DNA of 64,000 nucleotides from Stenotrophomonas maltophilia R551-3 (GTDB lineage Bacteria > Pseudomonadota > Gammaproteobacteria > Xanthomonadales > Xanthomonadaceae): assembly GCF_000020665.1 (NCBI RefSeq), contig NC_011071.1, positions 2,842,501-2,906,500 on the forward strand. The letters are read 5' to 3'. Positions within the stretch are counted from its first letter, which is position 1. Every line of letters begins with the position of its first letter. The position numbers and the translations under genes were made by a program. Under the pieces are notes generated by a model, which made no database searches, was not told the DNA's origin, and was given only the letters and a program-made list of their open reading frames with translations. Below, piece by piece: positions 27,428-42,515 of this stretch.

Positions 27428-28333
27428 CTATCGCCACGCCATGCTCTGTTCGTTGAAACGCGCCAGACAGAAGTCCAGGAAGCTGCGCAGCTTGGGGGTC
27501 AGCTGGCGGTCGCGCGGGTACACCAGGTTGATCCAGGTCGACACCGGCACATGGTCCGGCAGCACTTCCACCAGCTCACCACGCGCCAGCGCGGCGGCAA
27601 GCATTTCGTAGGGCTGCAGGATCAATCCCAGTCCGCCCACGGCCGCAGTCAGCAGCGGCTCGGCCTGGTTGACCATGAAACGGCTGGACACCGGTACGGT
27701 CAGCACGCTGCCGTCGGCATCGCGGAAGCTCCAGCGGGTACGGATGATCGAATGCGCGAAACCCAGGCACTCATGACGGCTCAGATCGGATGGGTGCGCG
27801 ATGGCCGGACGCGATGCCAGGTAAGCCGGCGATGCGCACAGCACCAGCGGGTACGGCCCCAGCCGTCGCGCCACCAGCCCGCTGTCGGCCAGATCACCTG
27901 TACGGAACACCAGGTCGTAACCGTCTTCGACGATGTCCACCAGGCTGTTGGACAGGTTCAGATCGACCTGCACGTCCGGGTACTGCTGCATGTAGGCGAC
28001 CACCGCCGGACCCAGTGCGTGCACACCGAAGGTGACCGGCGCGCTGATGCGCAGGCGCCCCATCGGCCGCCCGCGCGCCACCTCAGCCAACTGCTCGGCG
28101 CCCTCCACTTCTTCCAGGATCACCCGCGCCCGCGCCAGATAGGCCTGGCCGAAGTCGGTCAGGCTCTGCTTGCGCGTGGTGCGGTTGAGCAGGCGCACGC
28201 CCAGGTGCTGCTCCAGCGCCTGGATGTGCTTGCCGACCAGCTGCGGCGACAGGTCCAGTGCCTCGGCAGCGGCGGCGAAGGAGCCGACCTCGGCCACCTT
28301 GGCGAAGGTCCGCAGGGGAACGATCAGGTCCAT
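27428..28333 (-). CDS. LysR-family transcriptional regulator
   Basis: The protein has 301 residues. The N-terminal helix-turn-helix is FAKVAEVGSFAAAAEALDLSPQLVGKHIQALEQHLGVRLLNRTTR, a LysR of the CrgA/PecT-like subgroup. It is divergent from the MDR oxidoreductase gene at 28453, its most likely target. The 119-bp gap contains AT-rich CAAACAATTGTTTTTCAATG, suitable for a LysR site. A start at 28342 (three residues earlier) is also possible; neither has a clear Shine-Dalgarno. Confidence 0.88.
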   Translation of the reverse strand: MDLIVPLRTFAKVAEVGSFAAAAEALDLSPQLVGKHIQALEQHLGVRLLNRTTRKQSLTDFGQAYLARARVILEEVEGAEQLAEVARGRPMGRLRISAPVTFGVHALGPAVVAYMQQYPDVQVDLNLSNSLVDIVEDGYDLVFRTGDLADSGLVARRLGPYPLVLCASPAYLASRPAIAHPSDLSRHECLGFAHSIIRTRWSFRDADGSVLTVPVSSRFMVNQAEPLLTAAVGGLGLILQPYEMLAAALARGELVEVLPDHVPVSTWINLVYPRDRQLTPKLRSFLDFCLARFNEQSMAWR

Positions 28334-28452
28334 TGCAAACAATTGTTTTTCAATGAAACGCCAGATTACCCCTTATTCTGGATGCAGACTACGCGCACAG
28401 TAGCGCTCACCCTTTCGCCGGCGCCCTCGCCGGCCCTTCCTCGGAGCCCCCC

Positions 28453-29442
28453 ATGAGCCAGGTTGTCCGCATCCACGAATATGGCACTGCCGATGTACTG
28501 CGCATCGACGATATCGACGTTCCCGCCCCCGCCCCTGACGAAGTCCAGATCCGGGTGAAGGCGATCGGCCTGAACCGCGCCGAGGTGATGTTCCGTAACG
28601 GCGCCTACCTGCAGGAAGCGCAGTTCCCCAGCCGCCTGGGCTACGAAGCGGCCGGCGTGGTTGAAGCCGTCGGCAGTGCAGTGAGCGGATTCACTGCGGG
28701 CGATGCGGTCAGCGTAGTGCCGCCGCTGGATATCGCGCGCTGGGGCACCTACGGCGAACTGGCCAACGTGCCGGCACGACTGGTAGTCAAGCATCCGCAG
28801 GCACTGGACTTTGAAACGGCCGCCGCGGTGTGGATGCAGTACGTCACCGCCTGGGGGGCGCTGTTGGAGCAGGCGCACTTGTCCGCCGGGGATTTCGTCA
28901 TCATCACCGCCGCCAGCAGCAGCGTCGGCCTGGCCGCCATCCAGATCGCCAATGCAGTCGGCGCCACGCCGATCGCTGTGACCCGTGGCCCGGGCAAGCG
29001 CCAGGCCCTGCTCGACGCCGGTGCCGCCCATGTCATCGCCACCCAGGAACAGGATCTGGTGGCCGAAGTGGCGCGCATCACCGGCGGCGCAGGTGCCCGC
29101 GTGGTGTTCGATCCGATCGGTGGTCCGCAGTTCGTACCGCTGACCGAAGCCATGGCGCGTGGCGGCATCCTGCTGGAATACGGCGCGCTGAGCAGTGAAC
29201 CCACCCCGTTCCCGTTGTTCAACGTGCTGGGCAAGTCACTGACGCTGAAGGGTTACCTGTACTCGGAAATCGTCTCCGACGATGCCGCGCTGGCACGTGC
29301 CAAGGCCTTCATCGTCAACGGCCTGGACCAGGGCACGCTGGCGCCAAAGATCGCCAAGGTATTCCCGTTCACGCAGATCCAGGACGCACACCGTTACCTG
29401 GAATCGAACGAGCAGATCGGCAAGGTGGTAGTGACGGTGTGA
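28453..29442 (+). CDS. Quinone oxidoreductase/alcohol dehydrogenase-like MDR protein
   Basis: The protein has 329 residues, medium-chain dehydrogenase family. The GroES-like N-terminus includes GLNRAEVMFRNGAYLQEAQFPSRLGYEAAGVVEAVG. The nucleotide-binding part has ITAASSSVGLAAIQIANAVGATPIAVTRGPGKRQALLDAGA. No structural zinc-site cysteine cluster is present, so a zinc-independent NADPH:quinone reductase-type activity is most likely. A LysR gene lies divergently upstream. Confidence 0.88.
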   Translation: MSQVVRIHEYGTADVLRIDDIDVPAPAPDEVQIRVKAIGLNRAEVMFRNGAYLQEAQFPSRLGYEAAGVVEAVGSAVSGFTAGDAVSVVPPLDIARWGTYGELANVPARLVVKHPQALDFETAAAVWMQYVTAWGALLEQAHLSAGDFVIITAASSSVGLAAIQIANAVGATPIAVTRGPGKRQALLDAGAAHVIATQEQDLVAEVARITGGAGARVVFDPIGGPQFVPLTEAMARGGILLEYGALSSEPTPFPLFNVLGKSLTLKGYLYSEIVSDDAALARAKAFIVNGLDQGTLAPKIAKVFPFTQIQDAHRYLESNEQIGKVVVTV

Positions 29443-29458
29443 TCCAGCGTCATGCAAC

Positions 29459-29478
29459 GGGGGCGGCCCACCGCCCCC
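29459..29478. terminator. Stem-loop between convergent genes
   Basis: GGGGGCGG (29459-29466) pairs with CCGCCCCC (29471-29478) around a CCCA loop, between the MDR gene and the end of the opposing gcd gene, so it can act on both strands. T-runs are short. Confidence 0.6.
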
Positions 29479-29485
29479 CTTGCGG

Positions 29486-32008
29486 TTACCTCGGCAACGC
29501 AAACGCCATCACGTAATCGCCGTTCGGGGTTTCCATGAAATGGTGGCCGCCGGCCATGATCACCACGTACTGGCGCCCGCCCTGCTCGTACACCATCGGG
29601 TTCGCCTGGCCACCGGCAGGCAGCTTGGCGTGCCACAGTTCCTTGCCGGTCTTCAGGTCGATGGCACGCAGCAGATCATCGGTGGCGGCGGCGATGAAGA
29701 TCAAGCCGCTGGCGGTCACCACCGAGCCGCCATTGTTCGGCGTGCCGATCTCGATCGGCAGGCCGGAGCGGATGCCGAAGGGTCCATTGCCACGTGCACT
29801 GCCGAACGGGCGGTCCCACAGCAGTTTGCCGGTGCGCAGGTCGATGGCACGGATGCCACCATAGGGCGGCTGCTTGCACAGCAGACCGGTGAACGGCAGG
29901 CGCCAACCGGCATTGACCTGGATGGCATAGGGCGTGCCCACCTGTGGGTCGCCCGCGCCCTCAGCGCCGCCCTTGTCGAACCGGATCTTTTCGCGCGGCA
30001 GCCAACCCAGGCGATCGGCCTCGGCACGCGGCACCAGCCGGTTGTAGTTGGGCATGTCGTTGTAGTTGGCCACGATCACGCCACGACGCGTATCGATGGA
30101 CACGCTGCCCCAGTCCGAGCCGCCGTTGTAGCCGGGGTACTCGATGGAATGGCGGTCACTGCTCGGCGGCGTGTAGAAACCTTCGTAGTAGGCCTTGCGG
30201 AACTGGATGCGGCAGACCAGCTGGTCGATCGGGGTGATGCCCCACATGTCGCGCTCGGTCAGCTCATGCTCGCGGCGCAACGTGTGATACAGCGAGAACA
30301 GTTGCGTGGGCGAGCGCTGCTCGGGCTCAACACCACCGATGGGCACCTTGCGCTCTTCGGCCGCGGTCAGAAGCTGGCCGTTGCGGCGGTCGAGGATGTA
30401 GATGTCGCCCTGCTTGGTCGGCAACAGGATCGCCGGCACTTTGCCGGCAGCGGTCGGGTAATCGATCAGGCTGGCCTGCGAACCCAGGTCGTAATCCCAC
30501 ACGTCCTTGCGCACCGCCTGGAAATGCCAGGCCGGCTTGCCGGTGGCCACGTCGATCGCCACCAGCGAGGTCGAATAGCGGTTCTGGTTTTCGCTGCGTG
30601 AGCCACTCCAGTAGTCGCCCGCCGAGTTGCCCAGTGGCAGGTAGACCAGGCCCAGCGCCTCATCGCCGGTCGCGGTGGTCCACATGTTCGGCGTGCCACG
30701 CGTGTAAGTCTGCTCGCGCGGCGGCAGGCCGTTGCGCTCGGGCTGGTCCATGTCCCACGCCCAGCGCAGTTTGCCGGTGATCGCGTCGTAGGCCTGGATC
30801 ACGCCCGAGGGCGCGTCGCGGCGCTGCCCATCCAACACCTGGTGACCGGTCACGATCACGCCTCGCACGATTGCCGGTGGCGAGTTGATCGACACGTAGC
30901 CAGGGGGCACTTCGCCCATGCCAAGGGTGATGTCGACCTGGCCGTTGTTGCCGAAGTTGGCGCACGGACGGCCGCTGTCTGCGTCCACCGCGATGATGCG
31001 GCCGTCCAGGGTGCCTTCGATGATGCGGGCCCAGCACGCGGGATGACTGCCCGGCGTAGCGCTGCGGGTGACGCTGGGCGGTGGTTCGGGCAGCGCCAGA
31101 TCGGCCGCGACATCGGCCAGCGCCGCATCGGCCATCGTAGGCGCGCTCGGCTGCTCGTAGTAGCTCACGCCACGGCAGGCGGCGGTGTACGGGATCGAGG
31201 CGTCCTTCACCTTCGGATCGAACCGCCACAGTTCCTTGCCACTGGCAGCATCAAGCGCGATCAGACGGTTGCGCGCGGTGCACAGGTACAGGCGGTCGCC
31301 GACCTTCAGCGGCGTGGTTTCCGCGCCCCAGCGCTTCTTCGGCAGGTCACCGGTGCGGAACTGCCAGGCCGGCTGCAGCGTGGCCACATTGGCCGGGGTG
31401 ATCTGCTGCAGGGGCGAATAGCGGGTGCCCGCATTGCTGCGGCCCCACGCGGGCCAGTCGCCCTCGGCGGGCTGGTCAGCCGGCTGCAGACCGGTGGTGT
31501 CGCGCGTAGGTTCCAGCCCGGCGCTGACTGCGCCTTCCGGGAACGGCAGGTGCCCGTCCACTTCACCATGCGGGGCGAAAGCCAGGCCAAACGCAGCCAC
31601 GAACACCAGCATCAGCACACCGGCGACACTGCGCGACAGACGTTTTGAAACCGGCTCGCGCAGCGTCGGCGCCAGCAGCGCCAGCACGATGCCCAGCGCG
31701 GTCACCAGGCCCAGCCGTGGCACCCAGCGCCAGTAGTCGCTGCCCGATTCCCACCAGGTCCACAGCAACGTGCCCACGAACACCAGTGCGTACAGCAGTG
31801 CGCCACTGCGGCGGTTGCCGAACAGCAGGATGCCACTGACCAGCAGCCCCAGGCCGGCGATGGCGTAGTACGCCGAGCCACCGAGGCTGAGCAGCCACGC
31901 ACCGAGCCCGCCGATGACCAGGCCGAGCACGACCAGCAGCAGCGACAGCACGGTGACCAGAGGATGGCGGGGCGGAGGCGCGGAAGCAGACTGCGGCGTG
32001 GCGGACAT
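29486..32008 (-). CDS. gcd: Membrane-bound PQQ-dependent glucose dehydrogenase
   Basis: The protein has 840 residues. An N-terminal anchor of about five membrane helices (LVTVLSLLLVVLGLVIGGLGAW through ALGIVLALLAPTL) is followed by a periplasmic eight-bladed PQQ propeller with DWPAWGRSNAGTRYSPLQQI, DVWDYDLGSQASLIDYP and GGVEPEQRSPTQ. The family covers glucose, quinate and shikimate dehydrogenases; length and the N-terminal anchor fit Gcd best, but quinate/shikimate dehydrogenase cannot be excluded. It oxidises sugar in the periplasm and passes electrons to ubiquinone. PQQ synthesis genes are not in the window. Confidence 0.88.
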   Translation of the reverse strand: MSATPQSASAPPPRHPLVTVLSLLLVVLGLVIGGLGAWLLSLGGSAYYAIAGLGLLVSGILLFGNRRSGALLYALVFVGTLLWTWWESGSDYWRWVPRLGLVTALGIVLALLAPTLREPVSKRLSRSVAGVLMLVFVAAFGLAFAPHGEVDGHLPFPEGAVSAGLEPTRDTTGLQPADQPAEGDWPAWGRSNAGTRYSPLQQITPANVATLQPAWQFRTGDLPKKRWGAETTPLKVGDRLYLCTARNRLIALDAASGKELWRFDPKVKDASIPYTAACRGVSYYEQPSAPTMADAALADVAADLALPEPPPSVTRSATPGSHPACWARIIEGTLDGRIIAVDADSGRPCANFGNNGQVDITLGMGEVPPGYVSINSPPAIVRGVIVTGHQVLDGQRRDAPSGVIQAYDAITGKLRWAWDMDQPERNGLPPREQTYTRGTPNMWTTATGDEALGLVYLPLGNSAGDYWSGSRSENQNRYSTSLVAIDVATGKPAWHFQAVRKDVWDYDLGSQASLIDYPTAAGKVPAILLPTKQGDIYILDRRNGQLLTAAEERKVPIGGVEPEQRSPTQLFSLYHTLRREHELTERDMWGITPIDQLVCRIQFRKAYYEGFYTPPSSDRHSIEYPGYNGGSDWGSVSIDTRRGVIVANYNDMPNYNRLVPRAEADRLGWLPREKIRFDKGGAEGAGDPQVGTPYAIQVNAGWRLPFTGLLCKQPPYGGIRAIDLRTGKLLWDRPFGSARGNGPFGIRSGLPIEIGTPNNGGSVVTASGLIFIAAATDDLLRAIDLKTGKELWHAKLPAGGQANPMVYEQGGRQYVVIMAGGHHFMETPNGDYVMAFALPR

Positions 32009-32085
32009 CGTCGATCTCCGGGGGCAGCATGCGCCGTTATCCCACCGCCGATGTGAAGCGCGCGCGTATGTGCAGGCATCGGATA

Positions 32086-32116
32086 CGACGACGCCGGCAC
32101 AGGGCCGGCGTCGTCG
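32086..32116 (-). terminator. Strong stem-loop after gyrA
   Basis: CGACGACGCCGGC (32086-32098) and GCCGGCGTCGTCG (32104-32116) form a perfect 13-bp stem with a 5-base loop, 24 bp past the gyrA stop codon. No long T-run follows on the minus strand, so it may protect the transcript end rather than terminate alone. Confidence 0.6.
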
Positions 32117-32139
32117 GGTACCTCAAGCGCGCGGCAGGA

Positions 32140-34854
<2,715 letters not shown>

Positions 34855-35014
34855 TCGGGTTCCGTTGTCTGGTAGCGGTCCAGTCCGGCGCAGCCCTCTG
34901 CGGGAGGGGGTCGTGCCGGAACCTCGATTCAACCTGTGGATACTACCACAACAGGCCGTTCCCTGCCTCCATTTACGGGGATTTTACCGGCACAAATCAG
35001 GAACTTAGGGGGGC

Positions 35015-35037
35015 TGCCGGCCAGCGGCCGGCACTAC
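35015..35037. repeat. SMAG-type palindrome
   Basis: TGCCGGCCAGCGGCCGGCA is followed by CTAC, the same subtype as 4741-4763. It lies in the 219-bp gap between mtnA and gyrA. The gap presumably also holds the gyrA promoter; TAGTAT near 34939-34944 on the minus strand is a possible -10. Confidence 0.8.
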
Positions 35038-35073
35038 CGGGGGCGGAGCTCACGCTGCCCCCTCCCCTGTGCC

Positions 35074-36138
35074 TCAACCGCCGAAGGCGGCGCGCATGTT
35101 CCCGGCGGTCGGGTTCAGGATCACGCCACGCTCGGTCACGATGGCGTCGATCAGCTCACCCGGGGTCACGTCGAATACCGGGTTCCAGGCGGCGATGCCC
35201 TCGGCCACGGTGCGGGTGCCGCCCACGCCGTACAGCTCGCCCGGGTCACGCTGCTCGATCTCGATCTGGCTGCCATCCACGGTCTCCATGTCCACCGTGG
35301 AGGACGGGGCCACGACCATGAACTTCACCCCATGGTGGCGGGCGGCGATGGCCAGCTGGTAGGTGCCGATCTTGTTGGCGGTATCGCCATTGGCGCAGAT
35401 GCGGTCGGCGCCGACGATCACCCATTGCACCGCGCCGGTCTTCATCAGGTGCGAAGCCGCCGAGTCGGCGATCAGCGTGGCGTCGATGCCATCCTGTTGC
35501 AGCTCCCACACGGTCAGGCGCGCGCCCTGCAGCCACGGCCGGGTCTCGCCAGCGAACACGCGGGCGATGCGATGCTGGGCCATGCCGGCGCGGATCACGC
35601 CCAGGGCGGTACCGAAGCCAGCGGTAGCCAGCGAGCCGGTGTTGCAATGGGTCAGCACGCCACTGCCCGCTTCGATCAGGCCCGCACCGAGCGCGCCCAT
35701 GTGGCGGTTGGCGGCCAGGTCTTCCTCGGCGATGGCCTGCGCCTCCGCCTCCAGCAGCGCCTTCCAATCGGCACCGGCGGCACTCAGGCAACGACGCATG
35801 CGCGCCAACGCCCAGGCCAGGTTCACCGCCGTCGGGCGCGAAGCATTGAGCCGCTGCAGCGCAGGTTCCAGCTGCTGCAGGGCATGCGCGCCATCGGCAG
35901 CCTGCACGTCCCGCGCAGCCAGCACCACACCCCAGGCAGCGGCAATGCCGATCGCCGGCGCGCCGCGCACGGTCAGCGCATGGATCGATGCAGCAACCTC
36001 GTCGCTGTCATGGCAGACCACGTGTTCAACCACGAACGGCAGCTTGCGCTGGTCGAGCAGTTGCAGGGCTTCGCCGGTCCACAGGATCGGGCGGATGTGG
36101 TCGTAACGGGCGTAGTCGATGTCGGAGGCAGTGTTCAT
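35074..36138 (-). CDS. mtnA: S-methyl-5-thioribose-1-phosphate isomerase
   Basis: MtnA isomerises methylthioribose-1-phosphate to methylthioribulose-1-phosphate in the methionine salvage pathway. The protein has 354 residues. Characteristic segments are [40 protein letters not shown] (catalytic cysteine) and [24 protein letters not shown] (catalytic aspartate). ATG at 36138 starts the family-typical region; an upstream extension has no protein character. It is followed on the same strand by gyrA after 219 bp. Confidence 0.95.
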   Translation of the reverse strand: MNTASDIDYARYDHIRPILWTGEALQLLDQRKLPFVVEHVVCHDSDEVAASIHALTVRGAPAIGIAAAWGVVLAARDVQAADGAHALQQLEPALQRLNASRPTAVNLAWALARMRRCLSAAGADWKALLEAEAQAIAEEDLAANRHMGALGAGLIEAGSGVLTHCNTGSLATAGFGTALGVIRAGMAQHRIARVFAGETRPWLQGARLTVWELQQDGIDATLIADSAASHLMKTGAVQWVIVGADRICANGDTANKIGTYQLAIAARHHGVKFMVVAPSSTVDMETVDGSQIEIEQRDPGELYGVGGTRTVAEGIAAWNPVFDVTPGELIDAIVTERGVILNPTAGNMRAAFGG

Positions 36139-36185
36139 GAGCCCATTGTAGGGCCAGGCCCCGCGTGGTTGGAGCCTGCCCGGAC

Positions 36186-36929
36186 TCAATTCACCGAGAA
36201 TTCGGCACGGCAGCCGCCGTCTACCCAGATCCCGTTGCGGCTCCAGCCCCAGGTGCTGCCCTCTTCGCACGGCGTGCTGGACAGCTGCTGGGTAACGACC
36301 GCTCCAACGGAGATGCTGGCACCGCAGAAGCGGCGCTTCTTCGACTTCGATTCGCAGGTCAGACGCCGCGGCACGTCGACGAAACGACCCTCGTCGTCGG
36401 CCACTTCGAAATCGCCCTGGCAGCCACGCGTGGTCCAGACTTCATTGCGCTTGTAGCCCCAACCCTGCCCTTCCCGGCACGGAAGCACCGACAGCTGGCG
36501 CAGCAGGCGTACCGGGGCGCCATCGAGCCGCACCGGGCAGCTCTGCGGGCGACCGTTGGACTCACAGCGCACAACCCGGCGCACGAGGCGCTTGCCCTGG
36601 GTGCTGGCCGGTGCTGCCGCCCCCTGCGCACGGCGTGCGCGGAATTCGGCACGGCAACCAAGGGTGACCCACACACCACTGCGGTCGGTCCCCCACTCAC
36701 TGCCGCGGATGCAGCTGTTGCTGGACAGCTGGCGGACCAGGTCGATGCCGTTGCTGACATCGATATCGCAGTGCACCCAGGCCATGTCACGCGATTCGCA
36801 GGTCACCACTTCGCCGTCATAGCCGGCCTGCTGGGCCAACGCCGACGACGGTGCGAACACCCCCCATATCGCGAGGGAGTACACCGGTGCAGCGACGACC
36901 GCGAACCACTTGACCAAAGGCTTCCCCAC
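36186..36929 (-). CDS. Exported DUF3011 repeat protein
   Basis: The protein has 247 residues with a signal or anchor segment ([27 protein letters not shown]). Three tandem DUF3011 repeats follow, each with the pattern VxCES...xCxxxxxxxxxLxRQLSxxxCxxGxxWGxxRxxVWVxxGCxAxF and conserved cysteine pairs. Function is unknown. A perfect inverted repeat lies 39 bp upstream of the start codon. Confidence 0.88.
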   Translation of the reverse strand: MGKPLVKWFAVVAAPVYSLAIWGVFAPSSALAQQAGYDGEVVTCESRDMAWVHCDIDVSNGIDLVRQLSSNSCIRGSEWGTDRSGVWVTLGCRAEFRARRAQGAAAPASTQGKRLVRRVVRCESNGRPQSCPVRLDGAPVRLLRQLSVLPCREGQGWGYKRNEVWTTRGCQGDFEVADDEGRFVDVPRRLTCESKSKKRRFCGASISVGAVVTQQLSSTPCEEGSTWGWSRNGIWVDGGCRAEFSVN

Positions 36930-36967
36930 GAGACTGGATGAACTGCCATGCCAGTGTGAGGCACGTG

Positions 36968-36987
36968 GGATGATGAGAGCATCATCC
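36968..36987. promoter_or_regulatory. Perfect inverted repeat upstream of the DUF3011 gene
   Basis: GGATGATG (36968-36975) and CATCATCC (36980-36987) are perfectly complementary around an AGAG loop. Because it lies in front of a start codon and not after a gene end, it is a candidate operator or 5'-UTR hairpin. Confidence 0.4.
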
Positions 36988-37057
36988 TGCTTGCTGAATC
37001 AAGCGCGAAATCCGTCGATTCCGTTCAGCCTGAAGATTTCAGAAAGACCCGAAAAAC

Positions 37058-38014
37058 TCAGGCGCGGGCAAAATCGTAGGCAAGCACATCGGCGATGCGC
37101 GGTGTGCGGTTCATCGCCATCAGCAGGCGATCGATGCCCACTGCCACGCCGGCACAGGCCGGCATCGACGGCAGCGCTGCCAGCAGCGCCTCATCCAGCG
37201 CCGGCTGCACCTGCCCACGCTCGTGCCGACGCTGCAGATCACGCTGGAAGCGCACACGCTGCTCCTGCGCGTCGTTCAGTTCGTGATAGCCGTTGGCCAG
37301 CTCCACCGCCCCCAGGTACAGCTCGAAACGCTCGGCCAACGGCGGCGTGCCGGGGCGGATGCGCGCCAACGCGGCCTGGCTGGCCGGCCAGTCGTGGACC
37401 ACGGTCATGACCGCGTCATCGAAGTGCGGTTGGATGTGGTGGGTCATCAGCAGGTCCAGCCAGTCGTCGCGGGTCAACCCGACCGGATCGATATGCACGT
37501 CGCCCAGTGCGGCACGCAGCGCGGCTTCATCGGCACCGAACGGATCCACGCCTACATGCTGCTGGAACAGCTCGCGATAACTCAACACGCGCAAGCGGGC
37601 GCTGCGCCCGACCAGCGCCAGCGCCAGCCCGACCAACTCGGCGGTTTCCTGCACCAGCCTATGGTGATCCCAGCCGACCCGGTACCACTCCAGCATGGTG
37701 AATTCCGGATTGTGGCGACCACCCGCTTCGCCATTGCGGAACACACGGCCCAGCTCATAGCAGTCGCCGACGCCCGCAGCGAGCAGGCGCTTGAGCGGAT
37801 ACTCCGGTGAGGTGCGCAACCAGCGGCGGCGGCCACCGGCATCGACATGCCCGGTGAAATCGGTGTGGAAGCTGTCGATGTTCGGCTCGGTGTTGCCGGC
37901 CACCGACAGGATCGGGGTTTCCACTTCCAGCACATCGCGCTCGGCGAAGAAGCGGCGCAGCAGCGCGTTCAGCGCGGCGCGCTGCTGCAGCGCGCGCAGC
38001 AGGGCCTCGCTCAC
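37058..38014 (-). CDS. epmA: Elongation factor P--(R)-beta-lysine ligase
   Basis: EpmA (GenX/PoxA) attaches (R)-beta-lysine to elongation factor P, which helps ribosomes pass polyproline stretches. The protein has 318 residues and is a class II lysyl-tRNA synthetase catalytic core without the anticodon domain: ERDVLEVETPILSVAGNTEPNIDSF, RTSPEYPLKRLLAAG, YELGRVFRNGEAGGRHNPEFTMLEWYR (motif 2) and GVAVGIDRLLMAMN (motif 3). The start is GTG at 38014, overlapping the GNAT gene stop as GTGA. Partner genes epmB and efp are not in the window. Confidence 0.95.
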   Translation of the reverse strand: MSEALLRALQQRAALNALLRRFFAERDVLEVETPILSVAGNTEPNIDSFHTDFTGHVDAGGRRRWLRTSPEYPLKRLLAAGVGDCYELGRVFRNGEAGGRHNPEFTMLEWYRVGWDHHRLVQETAELVGLALALVGRSARLRVLSYRELFQQHVGVDPFGADEAALRAALGDVHIDPVGLTRDDWLDLLMTHHIQPHFDDAVMTVVHDWPASQAALARIRPGTPPLAERFELYLGAVELANGYHELNDAQEQRVRFQRDLQRRHERGQVQPALDEALLAALPSMPACAGVAVGIDRLLMAMNRTPRIADVLAYDFARA

Positions 38015-38496
38015 AGGATGCCCTCCGGGCGCGGATGGTCCAGCGGCAGGGTCAGCAGGTCACGGGTGTCGTCGATGTAGCCGCTGGCCAGGTACAGGCG
38101 TCGGGCCAGTTCGTTGTGGTGGTTCACTTCCAGGCGCAGGCGGCTGACGCCACGACCGCGTGCGCGCTGTTCGCAGATCGCCAGGGCCTGTTTGCCGCGA
38201 CCACGACCGCGCGCGCGATGGCTCAGGTACAGCTCGTCCAGCAGCATGAAGTGACCGCCCTGCTCCAGGCTGAAACCCATCGCGATCACCGCATAGCCGA
38301 CCACCTCGCCGGCTTCGTCCAGCCACAGCAGTACTTCACCGTTGCGCGGGTCGGCCAGCAGTGCATCCACGCCGCGACGCACGCGGGCGTCGTCGAAGTC
38401 GATCTTGTCTTCGGCGTAGAACTCGCGCATCAACGCGATCAACAGTTCCTCATCGGCACGGGTGGCCAGGCGGAAATCCAGCGGGGCGGTCTGCAT
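38011..38496 (-). CDS. GNAT-family N-acetyltransferase
   Basis: The protein has 161 residues. The acetyl-CoA motif is ELYLSHRARGRGRGKQALAICEQRARGRGVSRLRLEVNHHNELARRLYLASGYID. ATG at 38496 has AAGGA upstream. It lies between ligA and epmA, overlapping epmA as GTGA, so it is likely co-transcribed. The substrate is unknown. Confidence 0.88.
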   Translation of the reverse strand: MQTAPLDFRLATRADEELLIALMREFYAEDKIDFDDARVRRGVDALLADPRNGEVLLWLDEAGEVVGYAVIAMGFSLEQGGHFMLLDELYLSHRARGRGRGKQALAICEQRARGRGVSRLRLEVNHHNELARRLYLASGYIDDTRDLLTLPLDHPRPEGIL

Positions 38497-38546
38497 CGGT
38501 GTTCCTTTGTATTTCATGCCGGGCGCAGAAGCGCCCGACGGGGGCT

Positions 38547-41300
<2,754 letters not shown>

Positions 41301-42425
41301 GTGACCCTGCCTGCCTCCCGTCGCCGTTTCCTGCAACTGGCCGGTGCCGGCCTTGCCGTGGCCGGCAGCAGCCTGCCCCGCCTTGCCCAGGCCCAGCCTG
41401 CTGCGGCCGCAACGGCGCCGCCCAGCGAGGGCGCGGTACTGCTGAACTTCAATGAATGCCCATACGGCCCCTCGCCCGCCGCCCAGCAGGCGGCGTGCGA
41501 CAGCATCGCCAGCTGCGGCCGCTACCGCTTCGAGCTGGCGGGCCAGGTGCGCGACGCTTTCATCGGGCAGGCCGGCATCCCGGCCGATCATGTGCGCCTT
41601 TACCCCGGTTCCAGCGAACCGCTGAATCGTGCCGCCACGCTGTGGACCGGCCCGCAGGCGGGACTGGTAGTTGCCGACCCGACCTTCGAAACGCTGGGTG
41701 AGGTGGCCGCCGCGCACGGCGCGCACGTGCAGAAGGTGCCGCTGCGCGATGACGGCGCACACGACCTGCGTGCGATGGTGGCTGCCGCGCATGCACGCCC
41801 GACCGGGCTGCTGTACGTATGCAATCCGAACAACCCCACCGGCTCGATCAGCCCACCGGTCGAGCTCGCCTGGCTGCTGGCCCACAAGCCTGCGGCCACC
41901 CGTGTGCTGGTCGACGAGGCCTATCTGCAGTACAGCGAACAGCCCAGCCTGATCGCGCAGGTGGCCCAGCGCGATGACCTGATCGTGCTGCGCACGTTTT
42001 CCAAGCTGTACGGCATGGCCGGCCTGCGCCTGGGCGTGGCCGCTGCACATCCGGACCGGCTGCGTGAACTGGCCAGCCTCGGCGACAATCCGCTGCCGGT
42101 ACCGGCACTGGCAGCGGCACTGGCCAGCCTGCGCGATCCGCATCTGATCCCACAGCGGCGCCTGCAGAATGCCAAGGCACGTCAGGCCACCGTCGCCTGG
42201 CTCGGCAAGCGCGGCTTCAACTGCGTGCCTTCGGAGGCGAACTGCTTCGTGGTCGACGTCCAGCGTGACGGCGGCGCGTTCGCCAAGGCAATGGCGGAGA
42301 ACGGCGTGGTGATCGGTCGCAGCTGGCCGATCTGGCCGCAGCGCGTGCGGGTGACCGTGGGCACCGAAGAAGAGATGGCGGCGTTCCGCAAGGCGTTCGC
42401 GAAGGTGGCCGGCGTACCGGCGTAG
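41301..42425 (+). CDS. Exported class I/II aminotransferase, histidinol-phosphate aminotransferase-like
   Basis: The protein has 374 residues. It begins with a twin-arginine signal (SRRRFLQLAGAGLAVAGSSLPRLAQAQPA), unusual for a PLP enzyme, which would be exported with its cofactor. The fold-I signature is present: LLNFNECPYGPSP, YPGSSEPLNRAA, YVCNPNNPTGSISPP, VDEAYLQYSEQ and the Schiff-base lysine in RTFSKLYGMAGLRLG. The nearest family is HisC-like, but the substrate is not shown. The start is taken as GTG at 41301, next to the signal. The gene is opposite to its neighbours and bordered by repeats on both sides. Confidence 0.85.
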   Translation: MTLPASRRRFLQLAGAGLAVAGSSLPRLAQAQPAAAATAPPSEGAVLLNFNECPYGPSPAAQQAACDSIASCGRYRFELAGQVRDAFIGQAGIPADHVRLYPGSSEPLNRAATLWTGPQAGLVVADPTFETLGEVAAAHGAHVQKVPLRDDGAHDLRAMVAAAHARPTGLLYVCNPNNPTGSISPPVELAWLLAHKPAATRVLVDEAYLQYSEQPSLIAQVAQRDDLIVLRTFSKLYGMAGLRLGVAAAHPDRLRELASLGDNPLPVPALAAALASLRDPHLIPQRRLQNAKARQATVAWLGKRGFNCVPSEANCFVVDVQRDGGAFAKAMAENGVVIGRSWPIWPQRVRVTVGTEEEMAAFRKAFAKVAGVPA

Positions 42426-42430
42426 ACCGC

Positions 42431-42502
42431 ATCCACGCATGGCGTGGATCTACTGTTGTGGGTGCCGACCGTTGGTCGGGGTGGGTGCCGACCGTTGGTC
42501 GG
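42431..42502. repeat. SMAG-type palindromes, one plus a tandem pair
   Basis: ATCCACGCATGGCGTGGAT followed by CTAC (42431-42453), then two tandem copies of GGGTGCCGACCGTTGGTCGG (42460-42479 and 42483-42502). They mark the right border of the aminotransferase gene. Confidence 0.75.
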
Positions 42503-42515
42503 CACGCCATGGCGC

